Program-made: the position numbers and the translations under genes
Shown here: positions 8,074 through 16,775 of the stretch, in pieces
How positions within the stretch are numbered: position 1 is the stretch's first letter
Layout of the letters: every line of letters begins with the position of its first letter
Notes under the pieces: model-generated
Told to the model about the DNA's origin: nothing
What the model saw: only the letters and a program-made list of their open reading frames with translations
The model's database searches: none
Origin: Sphingomonas guangdongensis
GTDB taxonomy: Bacteria > Pseudomonadota > Alphaproteobacteria > Sphingomonadales > Sphingomonadaceae
Direction: 5' to 3'
Length of the DNA: 64,000 bases
Assembly (NCBI RefSeq): GCF_900199185.1
Contig: NZ_OBMI01000001.1
Location: 558,001 to 622,000, forward strand

Positions 8074-8907
8074 GGCACCGTCAGACCTAATGCACCGGCT
8101 GGTAAGCAGGGCATCGTAGCGGTGCAGCATGCCCCGCCCGCGCAAGCCAGCCAGTCCGTTCCTCTACTTCAACTCGTCGCCGGAGGTGATCCGGCTCGTG
8201 GTGCTGATGTATGTGCGCTTCCCGCTCAGCCCGCGGAACGTGGAGGACCTGCTGTTCGAGCGCGGGATTGAGCTATGCCATGAGACGGTGAGGCTGTGGT
8301 GGAACAGGTTCGGTCCGATGTTCGCCGGCGACATCCGCCGGGCACGGGTAAGCCGCATGCGTGGGTTCCGCCACTGGCGCTGGCACCTGGACGAGCTGTA
8401 CGTGAAGCTGAACGGCGAGATGGTCTACTTGTGGCGTGCCGTCGATCACGAGGGCGAGGTGCTCGAGAGCTACGTCACTAGAACCCGCGACAAGAAGGCG
8501 GCGCTCACCTTCATGAAGAAGGCGCTCAAGCGCCACGGCTCGCCTGAGGCAATCACGACCGATGGCCTGCGCAGCTACGGTGCTGCCCTGGACGAGCTAG
8601 GCTGCCGTGACCGCCAGGAGGTGGGCCGCTGGGCCAACAACCGGGTCGAGAACTCACACCTGCCGTTCCGACGACGAGAGCGGGCGATGCTCCGGTTCAG
8701 GCAGATGAAGAGCTTACAGAAGTTCGCCTCCGTCCACGCCAACATCCACAATCACTTCAGCCTCGAACGCCAACTCACCGCCCGACAGACCTACAAGGAG
8801 CGACGCTCGGCTGCACTTGCCGAGTGGCAGATCCTCGCGAGCTAGGCTGCCGCCCTCCTAAGCCATCCTGCTGTCGATTGGAGACGAGTTCGCGTTAGAC
8901 TGACAGC
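8074..8907 (+). mobile_element. IS6-family insertion sequence, apparently intact
   Basis: About 830 bp containing one transposase. The left end is inferred from identity with the second copy at 36891 and reads GGCACCGTCAGACCTAATGC. The right end (8890-8907), read on the other strand, gives GCTGTCAGTCTAACGC, an imperfect inverted repeat of about 16 bp. No clear 8-bp target duplication is visible, so the insertion is old or its flanks have recombined. A minus-strand tail at 7963-8073 (ending NWKQLWRRLRD) may be a gene cut by the left end. Confidence 0.75.
8129..8845 (+). CDS. IS6-family DDE transposase
   Basis: 238 residues, a normal IS6/IS26-type length. It has an N-terminal winged or HTH part (NVEDLLFERGIELCHETVRLW) and then the catalytic core with D88 in WHLDELYVKL, D145 in ITTDGLRSY and E174 in NNRVENSH, the DDE triad with IS6 spacing. 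The frame is uninterrupted. A second, broken copy in the same orientation lies at 36.9 kb, so this element could mobilise DNA in trans or recombine with that copy. Confidence 0.93.
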   Translation: MPRPRKPASPFLYFNSSPEVIRLVVLMYVRFPLSPRNVEDLLFERGIELCHETVRLWWNRFGPMFAGDIRRARVSRMRGFRHWRWHLDELYVKLNGEMVYLWRAVDHEGEVLESYVTRTRDKKAALTFMKKALKRHGSPEAITTDGLRSYGAALDELGCRDRQEVGRWANNRVENSHLPFRRRERAMLRFRQMKSLQKFASVHANIHNHFSLERQLTARQTYKERRSAALAEWQILAS

Positions 8908-9113
8908 ATCGGAACGACCGCTTCGGGGCGGAATCCTGCTAGGCGCGGACATTCGTTAGACCGGATTGGTGCCATAGCGGCATCGGACATCGGACCGAAT
9001 TTCTGAACCTCCGAGTAGCCTCGCGAGCGAGTTGATCTGCGCCATCCACTGTCATGTGGATTTCACGTTGGCCGCTTAGCTGCGCCCGGGGATTTTTCGA
9101 TGGAGTCGGGGTG

Positions 9114-9626
9114 GTGAGCGAAGCGGCGGAGCACTTGCCGGAGGTCTGCGGCAGCGCACTGACCGACGCTCTACGCCGCTTCATGCGTCAGAGGGTTGCC
9201 AATCATGCCGACGGCGAGGACCTGGTGCAGGAAACCTTCGTACGGCTGTTCAGCTACAAGGCGCCGGTCAATAACGCCAAGGCGCTATGCTTCGCGATCG
9301 CGCGCAACCTGTTGGTCGATCACGCCCGCTCCGCGCGGCGCGTTGCCGTGCCGCTGAGCGACGAGCTGGTTTGCCCGAACCCTCAAGTGGATGTGATCGT
9401 TGCCTACCGCCGCGCCGTCGCGATCATGGCGACTGCTCTGGAGCGAATGCCGCCGCTCCGACGTGAGGTGTTCCTGCGTCGGCGACTTGACGGGCTCAGC
9501 ACTGCCGATATCGCGCTTGGCCTCGACATGAGCTTGGCCGCCGTCGAGAAACATGTGGTGCGAGCGTTTAAGGACTTGCGCACGGCGCTGGCTCGCCGTG
9601 GCTTCAGTATCGAGCACGGCGCGTGA
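9114..9626 (+). CDS. ECF sigma factor, FecI-like
   Basis: Extracytoplasmic-function sigma-70 factor that would direct RNA polymerase to the promoter of the adjacent receptor. Region 2 is seen as NHADGEDLVQETFVRLF, region 4 as RMPPLRREVFLRRRLDG followed by an HTH (STADIALGLDMSLAAVEKHV). GTG codons at 9111 or 9114 give about 170 residues. An ATG at 9054 would add 20 residues not typical of the family. The stop overlaps the next gene's GTG start (9623), so sigma and anti-sigma are coupled. Confidence 0.88.
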   Translation: MSEAAEHLPEVCGSALTDALRRFMRQRVANHADGEDLVQETFVRLFSYKAPVNNAKALCFAIARNLLVDHARSARRVAVPLSDELVCPNPQVDVIVAYRRAVAIMATALERMPPLRREVFLRRRLDGLSTADIALGLDMSLAAVEKHVVRAFKDLRTALARRGFSIEHGA

Positions 9627-10468
9627 GCACCAGCGCCGGCGTCGTGGATGGAGCCGCCCTGACGGAAGCGTTGCAGACGGCGTCGGAGCGTTGCGGTCGG
9701 CTGACGAACGATCAGGTGCGCGCGTTGCGGCGGCAACGGCGCGGGGTCGCAACCGGACTGGTCGGCACCGGCATAGCGGGTGTGCTCGCCTGCGCGGTGA
9801 TGCTTCATCAGCCAGCGACGACGGCGGCGCCCTACACGCGTGAGGTGGCGACACGACCCGGCCAGCGTGGCATGCTGACGCTGGTCGACGGGTCAACGGT
9901 GAAGCTGGACGGCGCGACCCGAGTTCGGATCGATTATGGCGCCGGTCGCCGGACGGCCGAACTGTTGGCGGGGCAGGCCAGCTTTGACATCCGCCATGAT
10001 TCCGTACGGCCGTTCATCGTCGGTGCCGGCTCCGGCGAGATCCGGGTGCTGGGAACGGCGTTCGACCTGGATCTCACGGGGCACAGGCTGAAGCTCGCCG
10101 TGTACCGCGGCGCCGTCCGCTTCGGTTCCGTGGCGGGGCAGACGCGCTCTGTTCTGGTGCGCGCCGGCTATCGCAGCAGCCTTCACGATGGCGCCGTTGC
10201 CGACCCTGAACGTTTCGACACGACGCTTCCCACCTGGTGGGGCGGATGGATTGACACGAACGGCATGCGACTGGACGAAGTGGTCGAGGTGCTGAACCGA
10301 CAAGCCGGCGTATCGATCGCCGCACCGCCGGAAGCGCTGTCCGCCGTTCGCGTGTCCGGTCGCTTCCGGATCGATCGCCCGGCGCAGATCCTGCGTGCGA
10401 TGGGCGATGGATTCGGCTTCACGGTCGTGGAGCGCAACGGCAAGCTGGTCCTGCGACCGAACGCCTGA
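9623..10468 (+). CDS. FecR-family anti-sigma/signal transducer
   Basis: Inner-membrane regulator that receives a signal from the receptor's N-terminal domain and controls the FecI-like sigma factor. Of its 281 residues, a cytoplasmic part of about 45 is followed by one membrane helix (GLVGTGIAGVLACAVML). The periplasmic FecR domain comes next (GQRGMLTLVDGSTVKLDG, then LLAGQASFDI and GTAFDLDL). The C-terminus has a secretin/STN-like fold region (VSGRFRIDRPAQILRAM). It is coupled to the sigma gene by a 4-bp overlap and precedes the receptor by about 90 bp. Confidence 0.9.
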   Translation: MSTSAGVVDGAALTEALQTASERCGRLTNDQVRALRRQRRGVATGLVGTGIAGVLACAVMLHQPATTAAPYTREVATRPGQRGMLTLVDGSTVKLDGATRVRIDYGAGRRTAELLAGQASFDIRHDSVRPFIVGAGSGEIRVLGTAFDLDLTGHRLKLAVYRGAVRFGSVAGQTRSVLVRAGYRSSLHDGAVADPERFDTTLPTWWGGWIDTNGMRLDEVVEVLNRQAGVSIAAPPEALSAVRVSGRFRIDRPAQILRAMGDGFGFTVVERNGKLVLRPNA

Positions 10469-10560
10469 TCTGGCAAAAAAGACTGTCCGGATCTGTCCGC
10501 GACCGTCGTCTTCCCCGTGAGCGCCAGAGAGCGCCGGGACAGCGATGGGGGACAGCGGCA

Positions 10561-13533
10561 ATGAAGTGGTATCTTTGTGCGTCGGCAGCGGCGCTGGTGG
10601 TGGTCGGCGCGCCGGCCAGCGGACAGCAGCGCGCGGCTGCGTTCTCCATCCCGGCCGGCGAGCTCTCCTCGGCGTTGTCGACCTATTCCAGCGTGACCGG
10701 CATGCAGGTCATCGCCGCGCCAGCGCTGGTGCAGGGTCGCCGGACGGCTGGAGTAAGTGGGCGCCTCACCGCGCACGACGCGCTCACACGCTTGCTCCGC
10801 GGCACGGGCCTCCACGCGGTCACCAGCAACGGTGTGCTGGTACTGCGCGCCGGACAAAAGGATGCCACGCCGCGGCGAGCGCGCCACACCGTCGCCGCAC
10901 CGATCGAGACGCCGGTATCGGTCGCAACGACTGAGCCGCAGACCGACGGACCGGACGTCGTCGTCGTCGGCTACCGCTCCGCACTGACCGCCGCACAGGA
11001 ACTGAAGCGTCGTGCGGTGGGTACGCAGGACAGCATCGTCGCGTCCGACATCGCAGCTTTTCCCGACCTCAACCTCGCGGAGGCGCTGCAGCGCGTACCC
11101 GGCGTGGCGATCACGCGTGACACGGGCGAGGGTCGGCAGATCGCGCTGCGCGGGCTCGGCCCCGATTTCACCCGGACGCAGCTGAACGGCATGGAGGTGC
11201 TCGGCAATACGGCGTCGGGCATGGACAATCGCGGCAACGTCAGCCGCACGCGCGGGTTCGACTTCAGCCTGTTTGCCTCCGAACTGTTCAACCGGGTCAC
11301 TGTGCAGAAGAGCTTTGCGGCAAACCAGGAGGAGGGCGGGATCGCGGGCACCGTTCAGCTCGCCACTGCCAAGCCGTTCGACTATGACGGGCCACAGGTC
11401 GTGCTCTCGGCCAAGGGGCAGCACAACGACCAGACGGAGGGTCTTACCCCGCGCCTCGTCGCGCTGTTCTCTCAGCGGCAAGGTGACGTGGGCGCGCTGG
11501 TCTCCATCGCCTACTCCAAGATCCGTAACAACGAATACGGCTATCGCAACTGGAACTGGGGTCGCGTCACTTACGGCGCCAACAATATCGGGCCGGAGAT
11601 CGACGCGAACACCCGTGCGCTGCTGCGTGGCGGCACGATCTTCGCACCGCAAGCGCAGTCGCCATCGACATGGTACACCGATCGGGAGCGGATCGGCGCG
11701 ACCGCAGCGCTGCAGTACCATCCGGGAGACCGCTTCAAGCTGGACGTCGATCTGCTCTATGGTCAGTTGTCGGACAACCGCGATGACTGGGCCATTGCCT
11801 CAGGGGGCTACAACGCGCTGACCGGCAACGTGTCGGGCACGCAGGTGATCCGGTCTGCGGTAATCGAGGGCAATTCCCTTGTCGCCGCGAGCTACACTGG
11901 CATCGATCAGCGCACTGAGCACCATTATGTCGAAAACGAGACGAACTTCTACCAGGCGGTTGCCAATGTCAGCTGGCAGGCGAGCGACCGGCTGCTCCTC
12001 ACCGCACTCGCCGGCTACCAGAAGTCCGACTTCGCGCAGCCGGTGTTCGACAAGGTGTTCCTGCAGGCACGCAACACTGCCTTCAGCTTCGACATGCGTC
12101 CGACGATTCCGCAGAATACCTACGGCTTCGACCTGACCAACCCTGCGAATTGGAATGTGCAGCGGCTGGTGGCGCAGGAAAACACCATCACGTCGGAATA
12201 CCGTAATGCGCAGGTCGGCACGGTGCTGGACATCTCTCCGGCCCTGAAGCTGGAGGCCGGCGGCGAGTACAAGCGCTTCACCAACGCAGGCTATCAGTAT
12301 CTCACGAATACCTTCTATGGCACCGCGGCGACGACCGACCGAGCGGTGCCGGACAGCCTGAAGTACGTCATCAACCGGGACAGCCTGCTGCCCTACATCG
12401 GCGGCGACGTGGGTCCGATCTACGCGCTGCTCGGCAACAACCGCAACCTGACGGCCGCAAATCTGACGGCCGGAAGCGACTACAACATCCGCGAACGGAC
12501 GTGGGCGGGCTTCGCGCAAATCGATCTCGACACCGACCTCGGCAGCATGCGGCTGCGCGGCAACGCGGGTGTGCGTTATTACAACACCAGCCTTCGATCG
12601 GGCGGCTCGCTTGCGACCGCCACGAACGGCGTGACCCGGCTCGAACCGGTGGTGGTGGAGACGGAGAACGACGGCTGGCTGCCGGCCGTCAATCTCGCGC
12701 TGGACATCACGCCCCAGCTCGTCGCGCGCGCCTCAGCCAGCCGCAACGTCAACCGGCCCGGGCTGCCGCAGCTGGCCGCAGCGGGCACGCTGACTGTGGC
12801 GCCGTTCGGGGGCACGGTCTCTGTCGGCAATCCGTTCCTCCAGCCATTTCGCTCCACCTCCGTCGAGGGCGTGCTCGAATGGTATATGGACCGCCGTGGC
12901 TTCGCCTCGCTCGGCGTGTTCTGGAAGGATCTGGACAGTTTCATTACGTCGGAGACGTCGCAGGTCCCGTACAGCGCGACCGGCTTCCCCGTGTCATTGC
13001 TGCTACCGGGGCAGGACGGCACCACACCGTACAACTACACCCGACCGATCAACGGCGAAGGAGCGAAGATCCGCGGCGTGGAAGCGGCGTTCCAGCACGA
13101 TTTCACGTTCCTGCCCGCGCCGTTCGACCGGTTCGGCGTTGTCGCGAACGGGACCTACATCGACGGTGATCAGAATGCGGTCTACAACGGAGTGTCGCAG
13201 CGCATTCCGCTGTTCAATCTGTCTAAGTGGGCAGCGAACGGCACGCTCTACTTCGAAACTGAACGGTTCGGCGCGCGCGTATCGACGGCGTTCCGCAGCC
13301 GCTACCTCCTTGGCGCAGGCTCCAACGCGAACGTGGGCGACGGCATCCGCCCGACCAACAACGTCGATTTCCAGATCCGCTACAATCTAACCCCCACGGT
13401 GCGGCTGGTGGCCGAAGGCATCAACATCACCAACGAGGCGATTGAGCAGTTCGCTGATCGGGAGGCTGATCGGACGCTGGTCTACACGACCAGCGGCCGC
13501 ATCTATACGTTAGGGGTGACTGCCAGCTTCTGA
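10561..13533 (+). CDS. TonB-dependent receptor with N-terminal signalling (STN) domain
   Basis: Outer-membrane active transporter of 990 residues. A signal peptide (MKWYLCASAAALVVVGAPAS) is followed by an STN domain at about 28-95 (FSIPAGELSSALSTYSSVTG ... LLRGTGLHAV). This domain contacts the FecR protein encoded upstream. The plug domain begins near 135 (IVASDIAAFPDLNLAEALQR, then GEGRQIALRGLGPD), and a 22-strand barrel ends in the aromatic terminus TLGVTASF. The combination of sigma, anti-sigma and STN receptor means the substrate induces its own uptake. The substrate cannot be read from the sequence; the long plug resembles carbohydrate-type (SusC-like proteobacterial) receptors more than siderophore ones. 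Confidence 0.9.
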   Translation: MKWYLCASAAALVVVGAPASGQQRAAAFSIPAGELSSALSTYSSVTGMQVIAAPALVQGRRTAGVSGRLTAHDALTRLLRGTGLHAVTSNGVLVLRAGQKDATPRRARHTVAAPIETPVSVATTEPQTDGPDVVVVGYRSALTAAQELKRRAVGTQDSIVASDIAAFPDLNLAEALQRVPGVAITRDTGEGRQIALRGLGPDFTRTQLNGMEVLGNTASGMDNRGNVSRTRGFDFSLFASELFNRVTVQKSFAANQEEGGIAGTVQLATAKPFDYDGPQVVLSAKGQHNDQTEGLTPRLVALFSQRQGDVGALVSIAYSKIRNNEYGYRNWNWGRVTYGANNIGPEIDANTRALLRGGTIFAPQAQSPSTWYTDRERIGATAALQYHPGDRFKLDVDLLYGQLSDNRDDWAIASGGYNALTGNVSGTQVIRSAVIEGNSLVAASYTGIDQRTEHHYVENETNFYQAVANVSWQASDRLLLTALAGYQKSDFAQPVFDKVFLQARNTAFSFDMRPTIPQNTYGFDLTNPANWNVQRLVAQENTITSEYRNAQVGTVLDISPALKLEAGGEYKRFTNAGYQYLTNTFYGTAATTDRAVPDSLKYVINRDSLLPYIGGDVGPIYALLGNNRNLTAANLTAGSDYNIRERTWAGFAQIDLDTDLGSMRLRGNAGVRYYNTSLRSGGSLATATNGVTRLEPVVVETENDGWLPAVNLALDITPQLVARASASRNVNRPGLPQLAAAGTLTVAPFGGTVSVGNPFLQPFRSTSVEGVLEWYMDRRGFASLGVFWKDLDSFITSETSQVPYSATGFPVSLLLPGQDGTTPYNYTRPINGEGAKIRGVEAAFQHDFTFLPAPFDRFGVVANGTYIDGDQNAVYNGVSQRIPLFNLSKWAANGTLYFETERFGARVSTAFRSRYLLGAGSNANVGDGIRPTNNVDFQIRYNLTPTVRLVAEGINITNEAIEQFADREADRTLVYTTSGRIYTLGVTASF

Positions 13534-13693
13534 CGCTCCGGTGCGCACTCCACAGCCGGCAGAAGCTGGCAGAGCGCGCGTCACGGTAGCGACGTCGCAT
13601 CGTGTTCCTAGCTTAACGAACCGACGCGAAAGCAACCGAAGCTGAGAGCGACCGACCATCAGGATCGCGTTGCCGATCCAAAGGGGAATAATC

Positions 13694-13929
13694 ATGTCCT
13701 TCGACCTGTGGCTGCGGGCGACCGCGGCATCGATCCTGCTTGTCTCCAGCGCCGGCACCGCCGCTGCGCAGGTCACTACCGCCGAAGCGGTGACGGCGGA
13801 GAAGCAGGACTCGCTCGCGTATGATCAGAACGCCGACACCGGCGCGCATCTGGACGAGATCGTCGTCACCGGCCGCCTGGGCAACGCCGCGCAGCGCAAG
13901 GTGGAGGCGAGCTATTCGATCACCACCCA
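13694..13929 (+). pseudogene. 5' stump of a TonB-dependent receptor
   Basis: The ATG at 13694, with GGGGAAT upstream, starts a signal peptide (FDLWLRATAASILLVSSAGT), a short linker and the beginning of a TonB box/plug (LDEIVVTGRLGNAAQRK, VEASYSITT). Receptor similarity stops at about 13929, where the sequence becomes the 3' side of a sodium/phosphate cotransporter on the opposite strand. The open frame continues to 14464 only by chance. No functional product is expected. Confidence 0.75.
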
Positions 13930-14290
13930 GCATGGTCGCGATGCCGGCTGGGAGCTTGATCAGCCCACCGCCGGCCAGAACGATGACGATGCCCATCATC
14001 GCCGACGAGGACTGGATTGTGACCGTCGCCAGCGCACCCGCCGCTGCGCCGAGGAGCGGCGCTTAAAGTCGTTCCAGCCATTCAACGATTGCTTTCACAG
14101 CAACCCGGCGGCGATTTTAGGCTGGTCCTGCAGCGGCTCGGCGGCCGTGCCGATGATGTTGAGACCGAACAGCACGAGGCCCAAGCCCAGCAACACGGTC
14201 GCTTCGCCTAATCGCTGCATGCGATTCGCCGCGAAGACACTCGCGGCGGGAAACAGCCGAGTTCTTACAATTGGTGAGGCAGCGCCCCCA
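13925..14290 (-). pseudogene. Na+/phosphate cotransporter (NptA-type) fragment
   Basis: On the minus strand, from about 14290, one frame reads RLGEATVLLGLGLVLFGLNI followed by a loop and a stop at 14095. A second frame then continues with ATVTIQSSSAMMGIVIVLAG and LIKLPAGIATMLGG. The QSSSA motif followed by GI and a terminal MLG is the hallmark of the repeated half of Na/Pi-II cotransporters. The frameshift, the missing first repeat and the abrupt end at about 13925 show it is a dead fragment joined to the receptor stump. Confidence 0.7.
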
Positions 14291-14495
14291 CCGGTATCTC
14301 CCATGACCTCGCCACGCGTCGTTCTTGCAACGGTGGGTGCGCTTGGCGACTTACATCCGTTTCGTGAACGATGGGGCGAGAATGGTGCGCAACGTAAGAC
14401 TGTTGCATCGTCGGCAACAGCTGTCACGCAATCAGCGATAACGGCACGGCTCGATCGCCTCTAAGCGCCCCGCGAAAAGCAGGGGGTGATCGATC

Positions 14496-16775
14496 ATGAA
14501 GCAGCTCGGGAAATCAAGTATCGTTGCGCTGGGCGTGGCGCTGGGCACGCCGGCTTGGGGGCAGGACGTACCCGTTGATACGTCGGAGATCGTGGTCGTC
14601 GGATCGCGCGCGCCGGGTCGGCTGGGCAGCGAGACCGCGTCGCCGGTCGACATCCTGTCGGCGGACGAGCTGGCGGCACGTGGGCTGAGCGATCTCAGTC
14701 GCACGCTGCAGTTCCTGGCGCCGTCCTTCAACTTTCCGCGGTCGGCGACCGCACCATCGGCGGCGAACACGCGCGCGGCAACCTTGCGCGGCCTTTCGCC
14801 CGATCAGGTGCTCGTGCTGGTCAACGGCAAGCGGCGGCACAGCTCGTCGGTGGTCAATTTCAACAATGTGGTCGGCCGCGGCTCCGTCCCCTACGACCTC
14901 AACACCATTCCGGTGTCGGCGATCGAGCGCGTGGAGATCCTTCGCGATGGAGCCGCCGCGCAATATGGCTCCGACGCGATCGCGGGCGTCATCAACATCG
15001 TGCTCAAATCGGGGGCGGCATCGGGCTTTGCCGATGTCCAGTCCGGCATCACCGAACGGGGCGACGGCCGCACGCTGACCGCGGCGCTTAATCACGGCTT
15101 CGCGCTTGGCGACGACGGCAGCCTGAACGTCACCGCCGAGCTGCGCGAACGCGGCGCCACCAACCGCGCCGGGATCGACAGCCGCTATGGCCGGTTGACG
15201 GGCGAGCAGGGCGACCCCGACTCGGTCGACCTGAACGCGGCGGCCAGCCTTCGCCAGGCGATCGGATCGGTCGAGCTCTATGGCGACGCGACCTATGACC
15301 GGCGCCGGTCGCGAAGCCCGGCGCAGTTCCGCGTCCCGACCACCGCCCCGGCGATCTTCCCCGCGGGCTTCGTCCCGCACATCCGGCTGCGGATGGACGA
15401 TTTCGACGGCACGCTTGGCCTTCGCGGCGAATGGCGGGGCTGGCGCTGGGACCTCAGCGACACCGTTGGCCTGAACGAGACGCGGTTCCGGGTCGAGGAC
15501 ACCGCCAACACCACGCTCGGCGCCGCCAGCCCCACCGCGTTCGAGGCGGGCGGTGCGCGCTATGCGCAGAACGTCGCCAGCCTGGGGATCAGCCGGCCGC
15601 TCAAACTCCTGGCGGGCGGCAATCTGGCGATCGGCGCGGAGCATCGGCTGGAATGGTTCAAGATCAGGCAGGGCGAGCCCGGCTCTTACGTCGGCGCAGG
15701 GGCGCAGGGCTTCCCAGGCTATAATCCCCCATCGCCGGTCGACGTCGATCGCAATGCCTGGAGCGTCTATGCCGACCTGGAGCTCCGCCCGATCGAGGCG
15801 CTGACGCTGGGCGGCGCGGTTCGGCACGAAGAGTATAGCGACTTCGGCGCCGCGACCACCGGCAAGCTCACCGCCTTCCTCAAGCCCCTCGACATGCTGG
15901 CGCTGCGTGCCACGGCGTCGACCGGTTTTCGCGCGCCTTCCTTGCAGCAGCAGTTCTTCAGCACCGTCACCAGCCAGTCGAGCGGCGGGGTGCTCGTCAA
16001 CATCGGCACCTTCGCAGTGTCCGATCCCGTCGCGCGTGCGCTGGGATCGCAGCCGTTGCGACAGGAGACCTCTCGCAACCTGAGCGGCGGTATCGTCCTG
16101 ACGCCGGGCGGCGGCTTCACCCTGACGGTCGACGCGTTCCGGATCGAGATCGACGACCGCATCGCGCTCAGCGAGACGCTGAGCGGCGCCGCGGTCACCG
16201 CGATCCTGCGGGCCGCCGGCATCACCAATGCCTCTCAGGCGCGCTTCTTCACCAATGCGGTGGACACGACGACCAAGGGGTATGAAATTACTGCCAATTG
16301 GCGACATCGGCTTGCCGACGGCAGCCTGGCGCTGACGGCAGGCTACGGTCGGTTCGACACCGATGTCGACCGCCTCAACACCAACGCGGTCGTCCCCTCC
16401 GCGCCGCTGTTGGGGCCGATGGCAATAGGCCTGCTGACGACCGCACAGCCGAAGGACAAGTGGACGCTGGCCGGGCGGCTGGACCTAGGCGCGTTCGGGC
16501 TGAACGCCGACCTTGTTCAGTTCGGCGAGTTCACGACGATCTCGGTCCTGACGCCGCAGACTTACGGCGCGGTCACCACGATCGATCTAACCGCTGACTT
16601 CACGGTGACGCGGCAGTTCCGATTTGGCATCGGCGTGCTTAATTTGACCGACGCGTTCCCTGATAAGACGATCGAGCGCGGCCTGACGCAGGGCGGTAGC
16701 TTGCTCTATCCGGAGGCGGGTGCGATCGGTACCAACGGCCGCGAGGTGTTCGCGCGAGCGACGGTGATCTTCTGA
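14496..16775 (+). CDS. TonB-dependent receptor paired with a PhoD phosphatase
   Basis: 759-residue outer-membrane receptor. It has a signal peptide (KSSIVALGVALGTPAWG), a TonB box region (SEIVVVGSRAPGRLG) and a plug with ATLRGLSPDQVLVLVNGKRR and ILRDGAAAQYGSDAIAGVIN. The barrel ends in REVFARATVIF, with a terminal Phe. There is no STN domain. Its TGA overlaps the ATG of the phosphatase gene (TGATG at 16773-16777), which ties it to phosphate-ester use, for example import of an organophosphate or of the product released by PhoD. The specific ligand is inferred only from this coupling. Confidence 0.9.
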   Translation: MKQLGKSSIVALGVALGTPAWGQDVPVDTSEIVVVGSRAPGRLGSETASPVDILSADELAARGLSDLSRTLQFLAPSFNFPRSATAPSAANTRAATLRGLSPDQVLVLVNGKRRHSSSVVNFNNVVGRGSVPYDLNTIPVSAIERVEILRDGAAAQYGSDAIAGVINIVLKSGAASGFADVQSGITERGDGRTLTAALNHGFALGDDGSLNVTAELRERGATNRAGIDSRYGRLTGEQGDPDSVDLNAAASLRQAIGSVELYGDATYDRRRSRSPAQFRVPTTAPAIFPAGFVPHIRLRMDDFDGTLGLRGEWRGWRWDLSDTVGLNETRFRVEDTANTTLGAASPTAFEAGGARYAQNVASLGISRPLKLLAGGNLAIGAEHRLEWFKIRQGEPGSYVGAGAQGFPGYNPPSPVDVDRNAWSVYADLELRPIEALTLGGAVRHEEYSDFGAATTGKLTAFLKPLDMLALRATASTGFRAPSLQQQFFSTVTSQSSGGVLVNIGTFAVSDPVARALGSQPLRQETSRNLSGGIVLTPGGGFTLTVDAFRIEIDDRIALSETLSGAAVTAILRAAGITNASQARFFTNAVDTTTKGYEITANWRHRLADGSLALTAGYGRFDTDVDRLNTNAVVPSAPLLGPMAIGLLTTAQPKDKWTLAGRLDLGAFGLNADLVQFGEFTTISVLTPQTYGAVTTIDLTADFTVTRQFRFGIGVLNLTDAFPDKTIERGLTQGGSLLYPEAGAIGTNGREVFARATVIF

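Noticed and set aside
10183..11721. 512-residue minus-strand open frame
   Set aside because: Antisense of the anti-sigma and STN-receptor genes; no domain.
13670..14464. 264-residue plus-strand protein
   Set aside because: Only the first 80 codons are receptor-like; the rest is antisense of a phosphate-transporter fragment.
14514..16307. 597-residue minus-strand open frame
   Set aside because: Antisense shadow of the receptor at 14496-16775.
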